A stretch of 64,000 bases of DNA, taken from assembly GCA_963678235.1 (NCBI GenBank), contig OY782766.1, positions 2,852,001 to 2,916,000 on the forward strand, read 5' to 3'. Under the pieces are notes generated by a model. The model searched no databases. It worked only from the letters and a program-made list of their open reading frames with translations, and was not told where the DNA came from. Source of the stretch: JABMQB01 sp963678235. GTDB taxonomy: Bacteria > Bacteroidota > Bacteroidia > Bacteroidales > Prolixibacteraceae. Made by a program: the position numbers and the translations under genes. Below, one piece after another: positions 1 through 8,820 of the stretch. Positions within the stretch are counted from its first letter, which is position 1, and each line of letters begins with the position of its first letter.

Positions 1-639
1 ACCGAGGTTTGCTTTTACAGAATCAACATTCTTATCAAAATATTGACAAACATCGGTAGCAGCTTTGTTTACTTCGTGTAATGCCCTGAGCAATGGTGTT
101 TTATGATCCAGTGCCTCACCCGTATACGAAATAAATATGGTAGGGATTGTTAGTGTTGTTTCACTTATAAAAGCAGGAGAAGTCGGATCCCATGCTGTAT
201 AACCTCGTGCTTCAAAAGTCTGGCGAATTCCACCACTTGGAAAAGAAGATGCATCTGGCTCTTGTTGAGAAAGAAGTGTTCCTGAAAAAGATTCAATTAC
301 ACCCCCATCGGCACCATGCACAATAAATGCATCGTGTTTTTCTGCGGTTCCGTCCGTTAAAGGATGAAACCAGTGTGTATAGTGTGTTGCCCCGTTTTCA
401 ATTGCCCATGATTTCATTCCCTGTGCTACCTGATCCGCCATTTTTCTATCAATGATAGTTCCATTTTCAATGGCGTCGGTGACTGCTTTATAGGCCTCAC
501 GCGACAAATACTTTTTCATTTTTGCCTGATCAAACACAAGCATTCCATAATAGTCGGAAACGAGGTTATCTTCCCTTGTAACCTCAATGGGTTTACGGGA
601 TAACACCTCATTTAGAGCTGTAAATCTAAATTTTGACAT
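1..639 (-). CDS. glnN: Glutamine synthetase type III, N-terminal part (cut by window edge)
   Basis: This is the first 213 residues of a GSIII enzyme, which makes glutamine from glutamate, ammonia and ATP in the cytoplasm; the rest lies outside the window. I translated it directly: it begins MSKFRFTALNEVL. It carries the GSIII-specific block THYTHWFHPLTDGTAEKHD (about residues 85-103) and then SQQEPDASSFPSGGIRQTF (about 124-142), where GSIII proteins are almost invariant. The full family length is about 700-730 residues. It is divergent from the type I-like GS gene that follows. A TATTTTTG box lies about 45 nt upstream of the start. Family assignment is very secure; only the truncation limits the entry. 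Confidence 0.94.
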   Translation of the reverse strand, partial: MSKFRFTALNEVLSRKPIEVTREDNLVSDYYGMLVFDQAKMKKYLSREAYKAVTDAIENGTIIDRKMADQVAQGMKSWAIENGATHYTHWFHPLTDGTAEKHDAFIVHGADGGVIESFSGTLLSQQEPDASSFPSGGIRQTFEARGYTAWDPTSPAFISETTLTIPTIFISYTGEALDHKTPLLRALHEVNKAATDVCQYFDKNVDSVKANLG

Positions 640-994
640 AACCTTTAAGTTTTATTGTTTTATTAAATCTTGCTGTCTGACTTCAAAAATAATCTTTTTT
701 GCGATCTAATGTCATGTTTCACAGACTTCAATGCCTAATTATTAATAAATTTTTCAAATTAATGCCTGTATAACTGGGGTCTACTTCAAAATTTATGTTT
801 TTACTCAGCAGATGTGATCACAAATCAGAAACTTGAAGCCAATGATTGATAATTTTACCTTAAATATCATCCATCAATTTAATGGCTTTATGGAGAAATC
901 CGGTGTTTTCTTTGTGTAAACCACTAAAACAATTCCATATATTTAAATATATTTATAGCAAATTACAAGTTCAATAAGTTCGAAAACATTTGAT
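640..994. other. Divergent intergenic region between two glutamine synthetase genes
   Basis: This AT-rich spacer separates glnN (minus) from the GS-like operon (plus). Apart from the glnN promoter box I see only an AT-rich palindrome-like stretch around 937-957 and no convincing ORF or RNA gene. Confidence 0.5.
684..691 (-). promoter_or_regulatory. Candidate -7 box of the glnN promoter
   Basis: On the minus strand the sequence reads TATTTTTG, matching the Bacteroidota TAnnTTTG -7 element, about 45 nt before the glnN start. I see no clear -33 TTTG at the expected distance, so confidence is moderate. Confidence 0.4.
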
Positions 995-2359
995 ATGCAG
1001 AGCAAAAATAAAGAGGCCATATTAGAGGAGATAATTACAGGAAATCACACAAAGGTAAGAATTGCTGTTACCGATATTGATGGAATTTTAAGGGGAAAAG
1101 TAATTCATCTGGACAAATTTACAGAAGCGATTAATTCCGAAATCGGTGTTTGCGATGTGGTTTTTGGATGGGATGCAAACGATAAATGTTACGACAATGT
1201 GCAACTTACAGGATGGCATACGGGCTATCCGGATAAAAAAGCGGTAATCGACATAAACACCTTTCGGAAAATCCCGTGGGAGAATTCATTGCCATTTTTT
1301 CTTGCCGATTTTAATCATGATCCGGAAGGCTCGAAAGTTTGCCCTAGAAGTTTATTAAAAAAGATAAAAGCTGAATGCAATAAAGCCGGATATATGCCCA
1401 GGTTCTCGCAGGAATTTGAATTCTTTAATTTTCAAGGAACCCCTTCTGAAATAGATACCGCCAATTATCAAAAACTAAATCCAATCACACCGGGAATGTT
1501 TGGATATTCCATATTAAGGTCTTCGCAAAACAGTGCTTATTTCAATGATTTATTTGATCTACTTTTAAAATTTGACATCCCGCTTGAGGGCATGCACACA
1601 GAAACCGGCCCCGGGGTTTATGAGGCAACTATTATATATGACGATGTATTAAATGCAGCCGACAAAGCTGTACTTTTTAAAACAGCTGTAAAAGAAATAG
1701 CCTATAAGCATAATATCATGGCAAGTTTTATGGCAAAATGGAACCAGTCACTCCCCGGATGTGGAGGACACTTGCACCAGAGTTTATGGGATATTAATGG
1801 CAAAACAAATTTATTTTGGGATGAAAAAGCAAACCATTCGATGAGCAAACTCATGGAAAATTATATTGCCGGACAATTGTATTGTCTGCCTGATATTCTA
1901 CCAATGTATGCACCGAATGTAAATAGCTTCAAACGATTGACTGAAGGGGCATGGGCGCCAACCACGCTTACCTGGGGAGTCGACAACAGGACAACCGCCA
2001 TAAGGGCAATCACAAAAAGTGCAAAAGGAGCAAGGATTGAAACCCGTGTTCCCGGCTCCGACACCAATGCTTATTTGGCAATGGCAGCTGCTTTGGCATC
2101 AGGACTTTATGGAATAAAACACAATTTAAAACTTGAAACCCCACCCACAATTGGAAATGGTTACCTCGACAAAAGCAATGGGGTTTTACCCGGAAATTTG
2201 CTGGAAGCTACTTTGAAAATGAAAGGCTCCAATATCGCTAACGAACTTTTTGGGGAAGGTTTTACCGATCATTTTACTAACACCAGAATTTGGGAATGGA
2301 AGGAATATATGAAATCAATTAGCGATTGGGAACTGAAAAGGTATTTCGAAATAATTTAG
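995..2359 (+). CDS. Divergent type I glutamine synthetase-like ligase
   Basis: A 454-residue protein with the GS fold, probably a gamma-glutamyl ligase acting on an amine rather than housekeeping glutamine synthetase. Landmarks in order: SQEFEFF (138-144, metal-binding Glu pair), HTETGPGVYE (201-210), GCGGHLHQSL (255-264, the ATP/metal loop), NSFKRL (310-315), NRTTAIR (331-337) and IETRVPG (348-354). The adenylylation-loop Tyr motif of classical GlnA is absent, and the usual conserved motifs are reworded. The pattern resembles the lengsin / GlnA3 / PuuA-type subfamilies. It starts a compact operon with an APH-fold kinase-like gene (56 nt on) and a HAD hydrolase (7 nt after that). The substrate cannot be read from the sequence. 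Confidence 0.85.
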   Translation: MQSKNKEAILEEIITGNHTKVRIAVTDIDGILRGKVIHLDKFTEAINSEIGVCDVVFGWDANDKCYDNVQLTGWHTGYPDKKAVIDINTFRKIPWENSLPFFLADFNHDPEGSKVCPRSLLKKIKAECNKAGYMPRFSQEFEFFNFQGTPSEIDTANYQKLNPITPGMFGYSILRSSQNSAYFNDLFDLLLKFDIPLEGMHTETGPGVYEATIIYDDVLNAADKAVLFKTAVKEIAYKHNIMASFMAKWNQSLPGCGGHLHQSLWDINGKTNLFWDEKANHSMSKLMENYIAGQLYCLPDILPMYAPNVNSFKRLTEGAWAPTTLTWGVDNRTTAIRAITKSAKGARIETRVPGSDTNAYLAMAAALASGLYGIKHNLKLETPPTIGNGYLDKSNGVLPGNLLEATLKMKGSNIANELFGEGFTDHFTNTRIWEWKEYMKSISDWELKRYFEII

Positions 2360-2415
2360 ATAGTGTCTAAAGCTTGCTTTTTTTATTTTTGAACAGCTAC
2401 AAAACTAAAGGAAAG

Positions 2416-3459
2416 ATGACATCACTGGATTATATTCAAATTATTAGGCTTGCATGGCAAGAGTTTGACGACCGTCATGAAATTAAAAACATTTTCGACG
2501 TCAGCATGCATGTGTCTACAAATCAGGTCTATAAAATTTCATTTTACGAAAGGGAGCCTGTATTCGCCAAATTATCGGACTATGGAAAGTACGAAGATTT
2601 TAAGGAAGACCATATTATTATAAATAACCTGGCAAACAACCTTGAAGCACCATATCAAAATTTTCTGGCCCAATCGCTGGTAAAGAAAAACGAACTCTTT
2701 ATTTATCGTTACCACCAGGATACCAAAAGTGCATGGGTAATTTTTTATAATCCCATAAAAATCAGGAATAAACTTCCTGCTCGTTTAGATGAACGGTTAA
2801 TAAAAAAAATGGGACGGGAACTCGCCAGGTTTCATAAAGCTTGCACCAACGTAAGCAACCAATTGCCAAAATCATCAAAAAGTGTTGTGTCCGACATTCA
2901 CAAGCTCCTGAAAAACATCAACAGAGGGGAAATCAAGATGTGCCGATCGCATCAAGACCTTATTCAAGAACAATGTGAATGTTTTCTTGAAAATGCAGAT
3001 AAAGTCAACTATATAACCGAGTTTGAAACCATCCCTGTTTTTGTAGATTGGAACATCGGGAACTTCTCCATTACCGGAGATGGAAAATTTTATTCTAGAT
3101 GGGATTACGACTGGTACCGAGAATCTTCGAGGGTAATGGATTTTTATTTCTTCAGCCGTGTGGTTTCCGACATTGGCGACAAAACGGTTTTTAGCTATTT
3201 GGTGGATACCCTGATGGAAGACCGGTTTATAGTGTTCCTTAAAGAGTACCATCGGATTTTTCCTTTAACCGAACCTGAAATACGGCTTATAAAAGATGCA
3301 TATCGGTTTTTTATATTAAATTATGTGATCAAAGATGGCCCATATTTTTTTCGTAAAAGTTATTCTGCTAAATTGATCAAAGAAGCATACGACACCTATT
3401 TCCCGGCTTTAGATACCAATTATAGTGTTGACAAGCTTTTAAAAGCACTAAAAATATAA
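2416..3459 (+). CDS. APH/choline-kinase-fold phosphotransferase-like protein
   Basis: A 347-residue protein resembling the aminoglycoside phosphotransferase family. The catalytic-loop equivalent reads FVDWNIGNF near residues 208-216, so the usual H-G-D-x4-N keeps its Asp and Asn but has Val in place of His. A following W-D-Y-D-W supplies the metal-binding Asp of the IDWE/DFG-like motif. The N-lobe has VFAKLSDYGKYEDF as the likely ATP-Lys strand. I chose ATG at 2416 over an upstream TTG at 2374 because the extra 14 residues look non-coding. It lies between the GS-like gene and the HAD gene in one operon, which suggests phosphorylation of a small molecule in the same pathway. The substrate is unknown. 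Confidence 0.65.
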   Translation: MTSLDYIQIIRLAWQEFDDRHEIKNIFDVSMHVSTNQVYKISFYEREPVFAKLSDYGKYEDFKEDHIIINNLANNLEAPYQNFLAQSLVKKNELFIYRYHQDTKSAWVIFYNPIKIRNKLPARLDERLIKKMGRELARFHKACTNVSNQLPKSSKSVVSDIHKLLKNINRGEIKMCRSHQDLIQEQCECFLENADKVNYITEFETIPVFVDWNIGNFSITGDGKFYSRWDYDWYRESSRVMDFYFFSRVVSDIGDKTVFSYLVDTLMEDRFIVFLKEYHRIFPLTEPEIRLIKDAYRFFILNYVIKDGPYFFRKSYSAKLIKEAYDTYFPALDTNYSVDKLLKALKI

Positions 3460-3466
3460 TAGCGAA

Positions 3467-4321
3467 ATGAAAACGAAAAGTTTCAGAACAGTGGTGAAGG
3501 AATACAGAGCCGTATTTTTTGATGCTTTTGGCGTATTAAAAAACCACAAAGGGCTCATTCCGGGTATCGAAAAAACCTTTGAATACCTTGAAAAAAAAGG
3601 CATTCATTATTATGTTCTTACCAACGATTCATCAAGAAGCCCTGAAGCACTTGCCGAGTGGTACCAAGTAAGGGGAATGCATTGGATTACTACCGATAAA
3701 ATCCTTTCATCAGGGATGCTTGCAATGGAATATTTCAAATCTAAAATTACCAATGGTGGAGCAGTTGCATACCTGGGAACCGAAGGATCGGCACATTACA
3801 TCGAAACCGTAGGCATCCAAACAGAATCAATTAACACCCTCGACCTGGAAAATATTGAGCATATAAAATCACTAGCTTTTCTTGACGATGAAGGTTTTGA
3901 CTGGAACCAGGACATCAATAAAGTGATTAACCTGATCCGAAAGAAAAATATGACCACCGTTGTTGCAAATACAGATATCAACTACCCCGTTAGCCGGAAC
4001 GATATTGCAATTGCGATTGGTGGAATTGCCGATCTTGTTGAGAAAGTAGTTGGGAAAAAATTTATCCGCTTTGGGAAACCCGATGCACAAATGTTTTTAC
4101 TCGCCTACGAACGCGCACTTCGGGACATTCCTGCTATTAAAAGAAAAGAGATATTAATGGTCGGTGATACTTTATACACCGACATTATAGGAGGAAACAA
4201 ATTTGGCTTGGATACAGCTTTGGTATTGTCAGGAAACACGCTTCCGGATATGGCTAAAATAAGGATCAGCGGATCGGGGATTATACCAACCTACATTTGT
4301 GAATCAGCAGTAATCCAATAA
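3467..4321 (+). CDS. HAD superfamily class IIA hydrolase
   Basis: A 284-residue NagD-like HAD phosphatase-type protein. Motif I is VFFDAFGVL (nucleophile Asp at about 19), motif II is in YYVLTNDSS, and motif III/IV is MVGDTLYTDIIGG near residue 228. The residue two after the nucleophile is Phe rather than the acid/base Asp of true phosphatases. Some class IIA subfamilies with DxWGV share this change, so the exact chemistry is uncertain. It starts 7 nt after the kinase-like gene and closes the GS-like/kinase/HAD operon. A shared terminator hairpin follows. Confidence 0.82.
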   Translation: MKTKSFRTVVKEYRAVFFDAFGVLKNHKGLIPGIEKTFEYLEKKGIHYYVLTNDSSRSPEALAEWYQVRGMHWITTDKILSSGMLAMEYFKSKITNGGAVAYLGTEGSAHYIETVGIQTESINTLDLENIEHIKSLAFLDDEGFDWNQDINKVINLIRKKNMTTVVANTDINYPVSRNDIAIAIGGIADLVEKVVGKKFIRFGKPDAQMFLLAYERALRDIPAIKRKEILMVGDTLYTDIIGGNKFGLDTALVLSGNTLPDMAKIRISGSGIIPTYICESAVIQ

Positions 4322-4324
4322 AAA

Positions 4325-4361
4325 AAGATAAAAAAAGCTGCAAATCAATTGAAATGCAGCT
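4325..4361. terminator. Terminator between the HAD gene and the type II GS gene
   Basis: AGCTGCA and TGCAGCT arms enclose a 12-nt loop. On the minus strand the stem is followed by a T run, so it terminates the GSII transcript; on the plus strand it sits directly after the HAD stop. Confidence 0.7.
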
Positions 4362-4386
4362 CTATTATTTTGAAATGTCTGGCTAA

Positions 4387-5400
4387 TTAGACATTTGCTT
4401 TTTTCGTAGTTTTAATAATTACAGCAGCAATCTTATAAGGATCACCATTAGAGGAAGGCCTTCTATCTTCTAATCTTCCTTTCCAACCGTCTTCTACTGT
4501 TCCAACAGGAATACGGATTGAAGATCCACGGTCAGAAACACCATAACTGAAATCAGTAATAGAAGCAGTTTCGTGCAATCCAGTTAACCTTTGGTCATTG
4601 TATGCTCCGTATACATCAATATGTTCCTGAATGTTTTTTCCAAACTCTTCGCAGATTGCAGTAAATACATTTTTATCTCCACATGTTCTCATTAATCCGT
4701 TTGAGAAGTTTGCATGCATACCTGAACCGTTCCAGTCAAGGTCTTTTCCAAGTGGTTTTGGGTGCCATTCAACAGATACGCCATATTTTTCAGCAGTCCT
4801 TTCTAATAAGTAACGTGATATCCAAATTTGGTCACCGGCATCTTGAGCACCTTTAGCAAAAATTTGGTATTCCCACTGTCCGGCTGCAACTTCCGCATTA
4901 ATACCTTCAACATTTAATCCAGCTTCTAAACAAATATCAAAATGCTCTTCCACGATTTCACGTCCGAAAGCTTTGGTAGCTCCTACTCCGCAATAATATG
5001 GTCCTTGTGGCGCTGGAAAACCATGCTCAGGAAAACCTAAAGGCATGTGGGTTTTTGGATCGTACAAGAAATATTCTTGCTCAAAACCAAACCAAAAATC
5101 ATCGTCAGCATCCTCAATGGTTGCCCTTCCGTTTGTAACGTGAGGTGTTCCGTCAGCATTTAAAACTTCGGTCATAACCAAATAAGCATTTACACGATCT
5201 GGATCTTTACAGATAAATACAGGTTTTAAAAGACAATCAGAATCACCACCCTCAGCTTGTTGAGTTGAAGATCCGTCAAATGACCATACAGGACAATCTT
5301 CTAATTTACCACTAAAATTTTCTGCAATTCTTGTTTTTGCTCTCAATCCCTGAGTTGGCTTCGATCCATCCAACCAAATGTATTCCAGTTTTGATTTCAT
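4387..5400 (-). CDS. glnA: Glutamine synthetase type II (eukaryotic-type)
   Basis: A complete 337-residue GSII, near the usual 340-360. It forms glutamine from glutamate and ammonia. Landmarks: EYIWLDGS at the N terminus, PVWSFDGSSTQQAEG, the metal-binding FGFEQEYFLYD, GINAEVAAGQWEYQI, the active-site GSGMHANFS, DRGSSIRIP, and the C-terminal EDRRPSSNGDPYKIAAVI. All catalytic motifs are intact. It is transcribed convergently to the GS-like operon and has its own upstream TATTTTTG box. GSII next to GSIII and a GSI-like protein is an unusual concentration of GS folds. Confidence 0.95.
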   Translation of the reverse strand: MKSKLEYIWLDGSKPTQGLRAKTRIAENFSGKLEDCPVWSFDGSSTQQAEGGDSDCLLKPVFICKDPDRVNAYLVMTEVLNADGTPHVTNGRATIEDADDDFWFGFEQEYFLYDPKTHMPLGFPEHGFPAPQGPYYCGVGATKAFGREIVEEHFDICLEAGLNVEGINAEVAAGQWEYQIFAKGAQDAGDQIWISRYLLERTAEKYGVSVEWHPKPLGKDLDWNGSGMHANFSNGLMRTCGDKNVFTAICEEFGKNIQEHIDVYGAYNDQRLTGLHETASITDFSYGVSDRGSSIRIPVGTVEDGWKGRLEDRRPSSNGDPYKIAAVIIKTTKKANV

Positions 5401-5448
5401 CTTGTAAATATTTATGTTATAAATCTGAATAATTCGTAATTAGGATGG

Positions 5449-5456
5449 CAAAAATA
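5449..5456 (-). promoter_or_regulatory. Candidate -7 box of the GSII promoter
   Basis: The minus strand reads TATTTTTG about 50 nt before the GSII start, matching TAnnTTTG. A -33 element is not clear. Confidence 0.4.
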
Positions 5457-5899
5457 TTGGAATTTGTTTTTTAATTGTATTGATTTAAACCAAATTGTCA
5501 AAACTTAAGATAAAATTCATATTAAATTTAGTTTTTGGCACCCTCCCCCCTTTTTCAAATATACCAATCCAACAAAAATACTAAACGAGGCAACTGCCTC
5601 CCTTCGAACGCTATAGTAATATTTTTTCAATATATAACTATTTGAAACCATACCCCAAAAACCACATAGCCTCTAATTTCCACAAAACAAAATAGAAACT
5701 ACTTGAACTCCTCTTTAAAATGAAATTTAAAAGCCCATACCTAACAAGCATGTTTTTAACTTATTACAGAAAGAAACAGGATCAAATGTTAAACCTTGCT
5801 ACAATTGTAACAATTGAATAAAAATGCATACCTATTTAGTTGGTTTGCACATTAAATCAAATTAATTAATGCTATTTTCTAACTTTATACCATTATTTT
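5457..5899. other. Divergent intergenic spacer between GSII and tldD
   Basis: An AT-rich spacer with no ORF I would support. It holds a C6 tract near 5546, a small hairpin GAGGCAACTGCCTC near 5587-5600, and little else. The promoter for tldD should lie here but no full consensus is visible. Confidence 0.4.
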
Positions 5900-7426
5900 A
5901 TGTTTATCAATAGACGATTATTTTTAAAGACCGGCGGGGCTGCAGTTGCAGGAAGTGTCTTACTTCCACCATTTATGCAGTCATGCCAGGGCAAGCAAAT
6001 TTCATCAAACGTGAAATCATACCTGGATCATTTTGAAGTATCAACAGAAATGTTGAATAAAGTTATTAGTGTGGCAATGGAAAAAGGAGGCGACTATGCC
6101 GACTTGTTTTTCGAACACAAAACAAGCAATAGTTTAGGACTTGAGGATGGCAAGGTCAACAGAGCTTCCTCCAACATCGACTATGGGGTTGGGATACGTG
6201 TTTTAAAAGGAGACCAAACGGGTTTTGCATATTCCGAAACCGTTACACTTGAAGCCATGCTTAATGCAGCCAAACTTGCAGCAAGCATTGCCAATAGCAC
6301 CAAAACCTATAACGAAGTTCCATTTGTGGAAAGTGCCCCTCCAAGTTATTATTCCATTGGCAAAAAATGGGACGAAGTATCGGTAAAAGATAAGGTTCCA
6401 TATATTCAGAAAATAAACGATAAAGTTTTCAGCCTCGATGAAAAAGTTACGAAAGTAAATGCATATTATGGCGACGAAACCGCGTTGATCCTATTTTACA
6501 ACTCGGAAGGCAAACTTACTTACGACTACCGTCCGATGGTACGCCTAGGTGTAGTTTGCATTATGGAAAAAGACGGTCAGCTCGAAAATGCTTATGCAGC
6601 CAGGTCATTCCGTAAAGGATATGAATTTTTAAGTGATGATTTGGTTGATGAACTTTCAAACGAAGCTGTGGCAAAAGCAAATATCCTTTTTGATGCAACA
6701 AAACCAAAAGCTGGTGAAATGCCGGTTGTTATGGGCGCCGGAGGCTCCGGGATTTTGCTTCACGAAGCAATTGGGCACACATTCGAAGCCGACTTTAACC
6801 GCAAAGGCACCTCTATTTTTAGCGATAAAATGGGTAAAAAAGTTGCCGAAAGCTTTGTAAATATTATTGATGACGGAACACTGCCAAATAATCGTGGCTC
6901 CATTAATATAGACGATGAAGGTTTTGAATCACAAAAAACCTATCTGGTAAAAGACGGAATTTTAAACAGCTACATTCACGACAGGATTAGCGCCAAACAT
7001 TATGGTGTTGACCCAACCGGAAATGGTCGTAGGGAATCCTTCAGGCATGTACCTCTCCCCAGAATGAGGGCAACCTATATGGAAAACGGCACGACTGCTA
7101 AAGAAGATATTATTCAAAGTGTTGACTACGGGGTATATGTCGACAATTTTAGCAATGGCGAAGTAAAAATTGGAGCAGGTGATTTTACTTTCTTTGTAAA
7201 GTCAGGATATTTGATTGAAAAAGGTAAACTTACCCAACCAATCAAAGACATCAATATTATTGGTAACGGTCCTCAGGCACTTGCCGATATTTCGATGGCA
7301 GCATCTGACTTTTTAATTGACAATGGAACATGGACATGTGGCAAAAGCGGACAATCAGCTCCTGTAACATGCGGGTTACCAACAGTTCTCGTTAAAAAAC
7401 TAACGGTTGGTGGAACCAATGCCTAA
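5900..7426 (+). CDS. tldD: TldD-family metalloprotease with a Tat-like export signal
   Basis: A 508-residue TldD homologue. The zinc-binding motif HEAIGH lies at about residues 288-293 inside GSGILLHEAIGHTFEAD, as in catalytic TldD proteins that degrade unfolded peptides with TldE. The N terminus reads NRRLFLKTGGAAVAG: a twin-arginine motif followed by a hydrophobic stretch ending in QSC at about residue 29, so a Tat signal, perhaps with lipid attachment. Escherichia coli TldD is cytoplasmic and has no such extension. The partner gene follows 32 nt downstream and has no visible signal. Function is inferred from the family; export is inferred from the N terminus. Confidence 0.9.
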   Translation: MFINRRLFLKTGGAAVAGSVLLPPFMQSCQGKQISSNVKSYLDHFEVSTEMLNKVISVAMEKGGDYADLFFEHKTSNSLGLEDGKVNRASSNIDYGVGIRVLKGDQTGFAYSETVTLEAMLNAAKLAASIANSTKTYNEVPFVESAPPSYYSIGKKWDEVSVKDKVPYIQKINDKVFSLDEKVTKVNAYYGDETALILFYNSEGKLTYDYRPMVRLGVVCIMEKDGQLENAYAARSFRKGYEFLSDDLVDELSNEAVAKANILFDATKPKAGEMPVVMGAGGSGILLHEAIGHTFEADFNRKGTSIFSDKMGKKVAESFVNIIDDGTLPNNRGSINIDDEGFESQKTYLVKDGILNSYIHDRISAKHYGVDPTGNGRRESFRHVPLPRMRATYMENGTTAKEDIIQSVDYGVYVDNFSNGEVKIGAGDFTFFVKSGYLIEKGKLTQPIKDINIIGNGPQALADISMAASDFLIDNGTWTCGKSGQSAPVTCGLPTVLVKKLTVGGTNA

Positions 7427-7458
7427 TTATTTTTAATCAGAAAGTAAAAAAGATCATC

Positions 7459-8775
7459 ATGACAAAACAAGAAAAATATAAACTCGCCAAGTGGGCAATG
7501 CAATATGCCTTAGACAATGGGGCACAGCAAGCAAGTGTTTCTATATCCAACAGTAAAAGCAGCAGCATCGATGTCAGGGAAGAAAAAATTGATAAACTAG
7601 AACAAGCCAATCAAAGTAATCTTTATATACGACTTTTTGTAGATAAAAAATATTCAGCACATTCAACAAACAGGTTGAACCAACAAGAATTGGAGCATTT
7701 TATCAGTGAAGCAATTGAAGGCACCAAATTCCTGGCCGAAGACGAATTCAGGACACTTCCTGACCCATCGTTATATTACAAAGGGGATGGCGCGGAGTTA
7801 AAAACCATGGATGAAACCATCAATACCCTTGACCCGCAAACAAAAATTGACCTTGCCTTTGCGGCAGAAAAAGAAGCTTTAGGAAAAGATGAGCGCATAG
7901 TATCGGTTACTGCAAGCTATTACGATGGAATGGATGGATCGGTAATGGTCACCAGCAATGGGTTCGAAGGGGATTCATCCAACAGCTATTTTGGGGTTTA
8001 TGCCTCAGTTTCGGTAAAAGGTGGCGATGCCCGACCAAGTGCAGGCTGGAACAAAATGTCACTGTTTTTCGACAAACTCGAAACAGAAAACATTGGAACC
8101 AAAGCATTGGAACTTGCACTGGAAAAATTAGGCCAAGCAAAAGTTGATTCCGGGAATATGCCAATGATTGTTGAAAACAGAAGCGTTGGACGTTTATTAG
8201 GACCGGTAATCTCTGCATTAAACGGCTCTTCCATCCAGCAAAAAAACTCCTTTTTAATTGATAAAATTGGCGAACAGGTTGCCTCCAAAAAATTAACCAT
8301 TACCGATGACCCATTTATTGTATCGGGATTTGGTTCACGTTTATTCGACAGTGAAGGGCTGGCAACAAAAAAACGTGCGATTTTTGAAAAAGGGGTATTA
8401 AAAACATATTACATTGATACCTATTACGCTAAAAAACTGGATACTGATCCAACCACAGGAGGTACAACAAACCTGGTTTTTGAAACTGGAAACAAAGACC
8501 TGGAAGGCCTTGTTGCCGGACTCAAAAAAGGTATTCTTGTAAAAGGGTTCAATGGTGGTAACTGCAACGGCACAACTGGTGATTATTCTTTTGGTATTGA
8601 AGGTTTTTTAATCGAAAACGGAAAAATAACCAAGCCAGTTTCCGAAATGAACATTACCGGAAACATGAAAGAGTTATGGATGAACCTTGTGGAAGTTGGC
8701 AACGATGTTCATGAAACTTCATCGTGGTTAACACCTTCGCTGGTATTCGACAATGTTGCATTTAGTGGAGCATAA
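7459..8775 (+). CDS. pmbA: TldE/PmbA-family protein
   Basis: A 438-residue partner of TldD. It lacks the HExxxH motif, as expected for the non-catalytic TldE/PmbA subunit, and shows family blocks ALDNGAQQASVSIS at the N terminus and NCNGTTGDYSFGIEGFLIENG near the C terminus. Known TldD/TldE pairs form a heterodimeric protease that trims small peptides. It follows tldD closely and ends at a strong terminator, so the two form an operon. There is no signal peptide, in contrast to TldD here. Confidence 0.9.
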   Translation: MTKQEKYKLAKWAMQYALDNGAQQASVSISNSKSSSIDVREEKIDKLEQANQSNLYIRLFVDKKYSAHSTNRLNQQELEHFISEAIEGTKFLAEDEFRTLPDPSLYYKGDGAELKTMDETINTLDPQTKIDLAFAAEKEALGKDERIVSVTASYYDGMDGSVMVTSNGFEGDSSNSYFGVYASVSVKGGDARPSAGWNKMSLFFDKLETENIGTKALELALEKLGQAKVDSGNMPMIVENRSVGRLLGPVISALNGSSIQQKNSFLIDKIGEQVASKKLTITDDPFIVSGFGSRLFDSEGLATKKRAIFEKGVLKTYYIDTYYAKKLDTDPTTGGTTNLVFETGNKDLEGLVAGLKKGILVKGFNGGNCNGTTGDYSFGIEGFLIENGKITKPVSEMNITGNMKELWMNLVEVGNDVHETSSWLTPSLVFDNVAFSGA

Positions 8776-8793
8776 AAAATAATTGATAAAACT

Positions 8794-8820
8794 ATAAAGG
8801 GTGCGATTTGCACCCTTTAT
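8794..8820 (+). terminator. Intrinsic terminator after tldD-pmbA
   Basis: An 11-bp perfect stem (ATAAAGGGTGC / GCACCCTTTAT) with a 5-nt loop follows the pmbA stop by about 18 nt. The T tract is weak. Confidence 0.65.

Noticed and set aside
5540..5552. C6 run in the GSII-tldD spacer as a slippage site
   Set aside because: It is intergenic, short and not in a reading frame, so no switching is implied.
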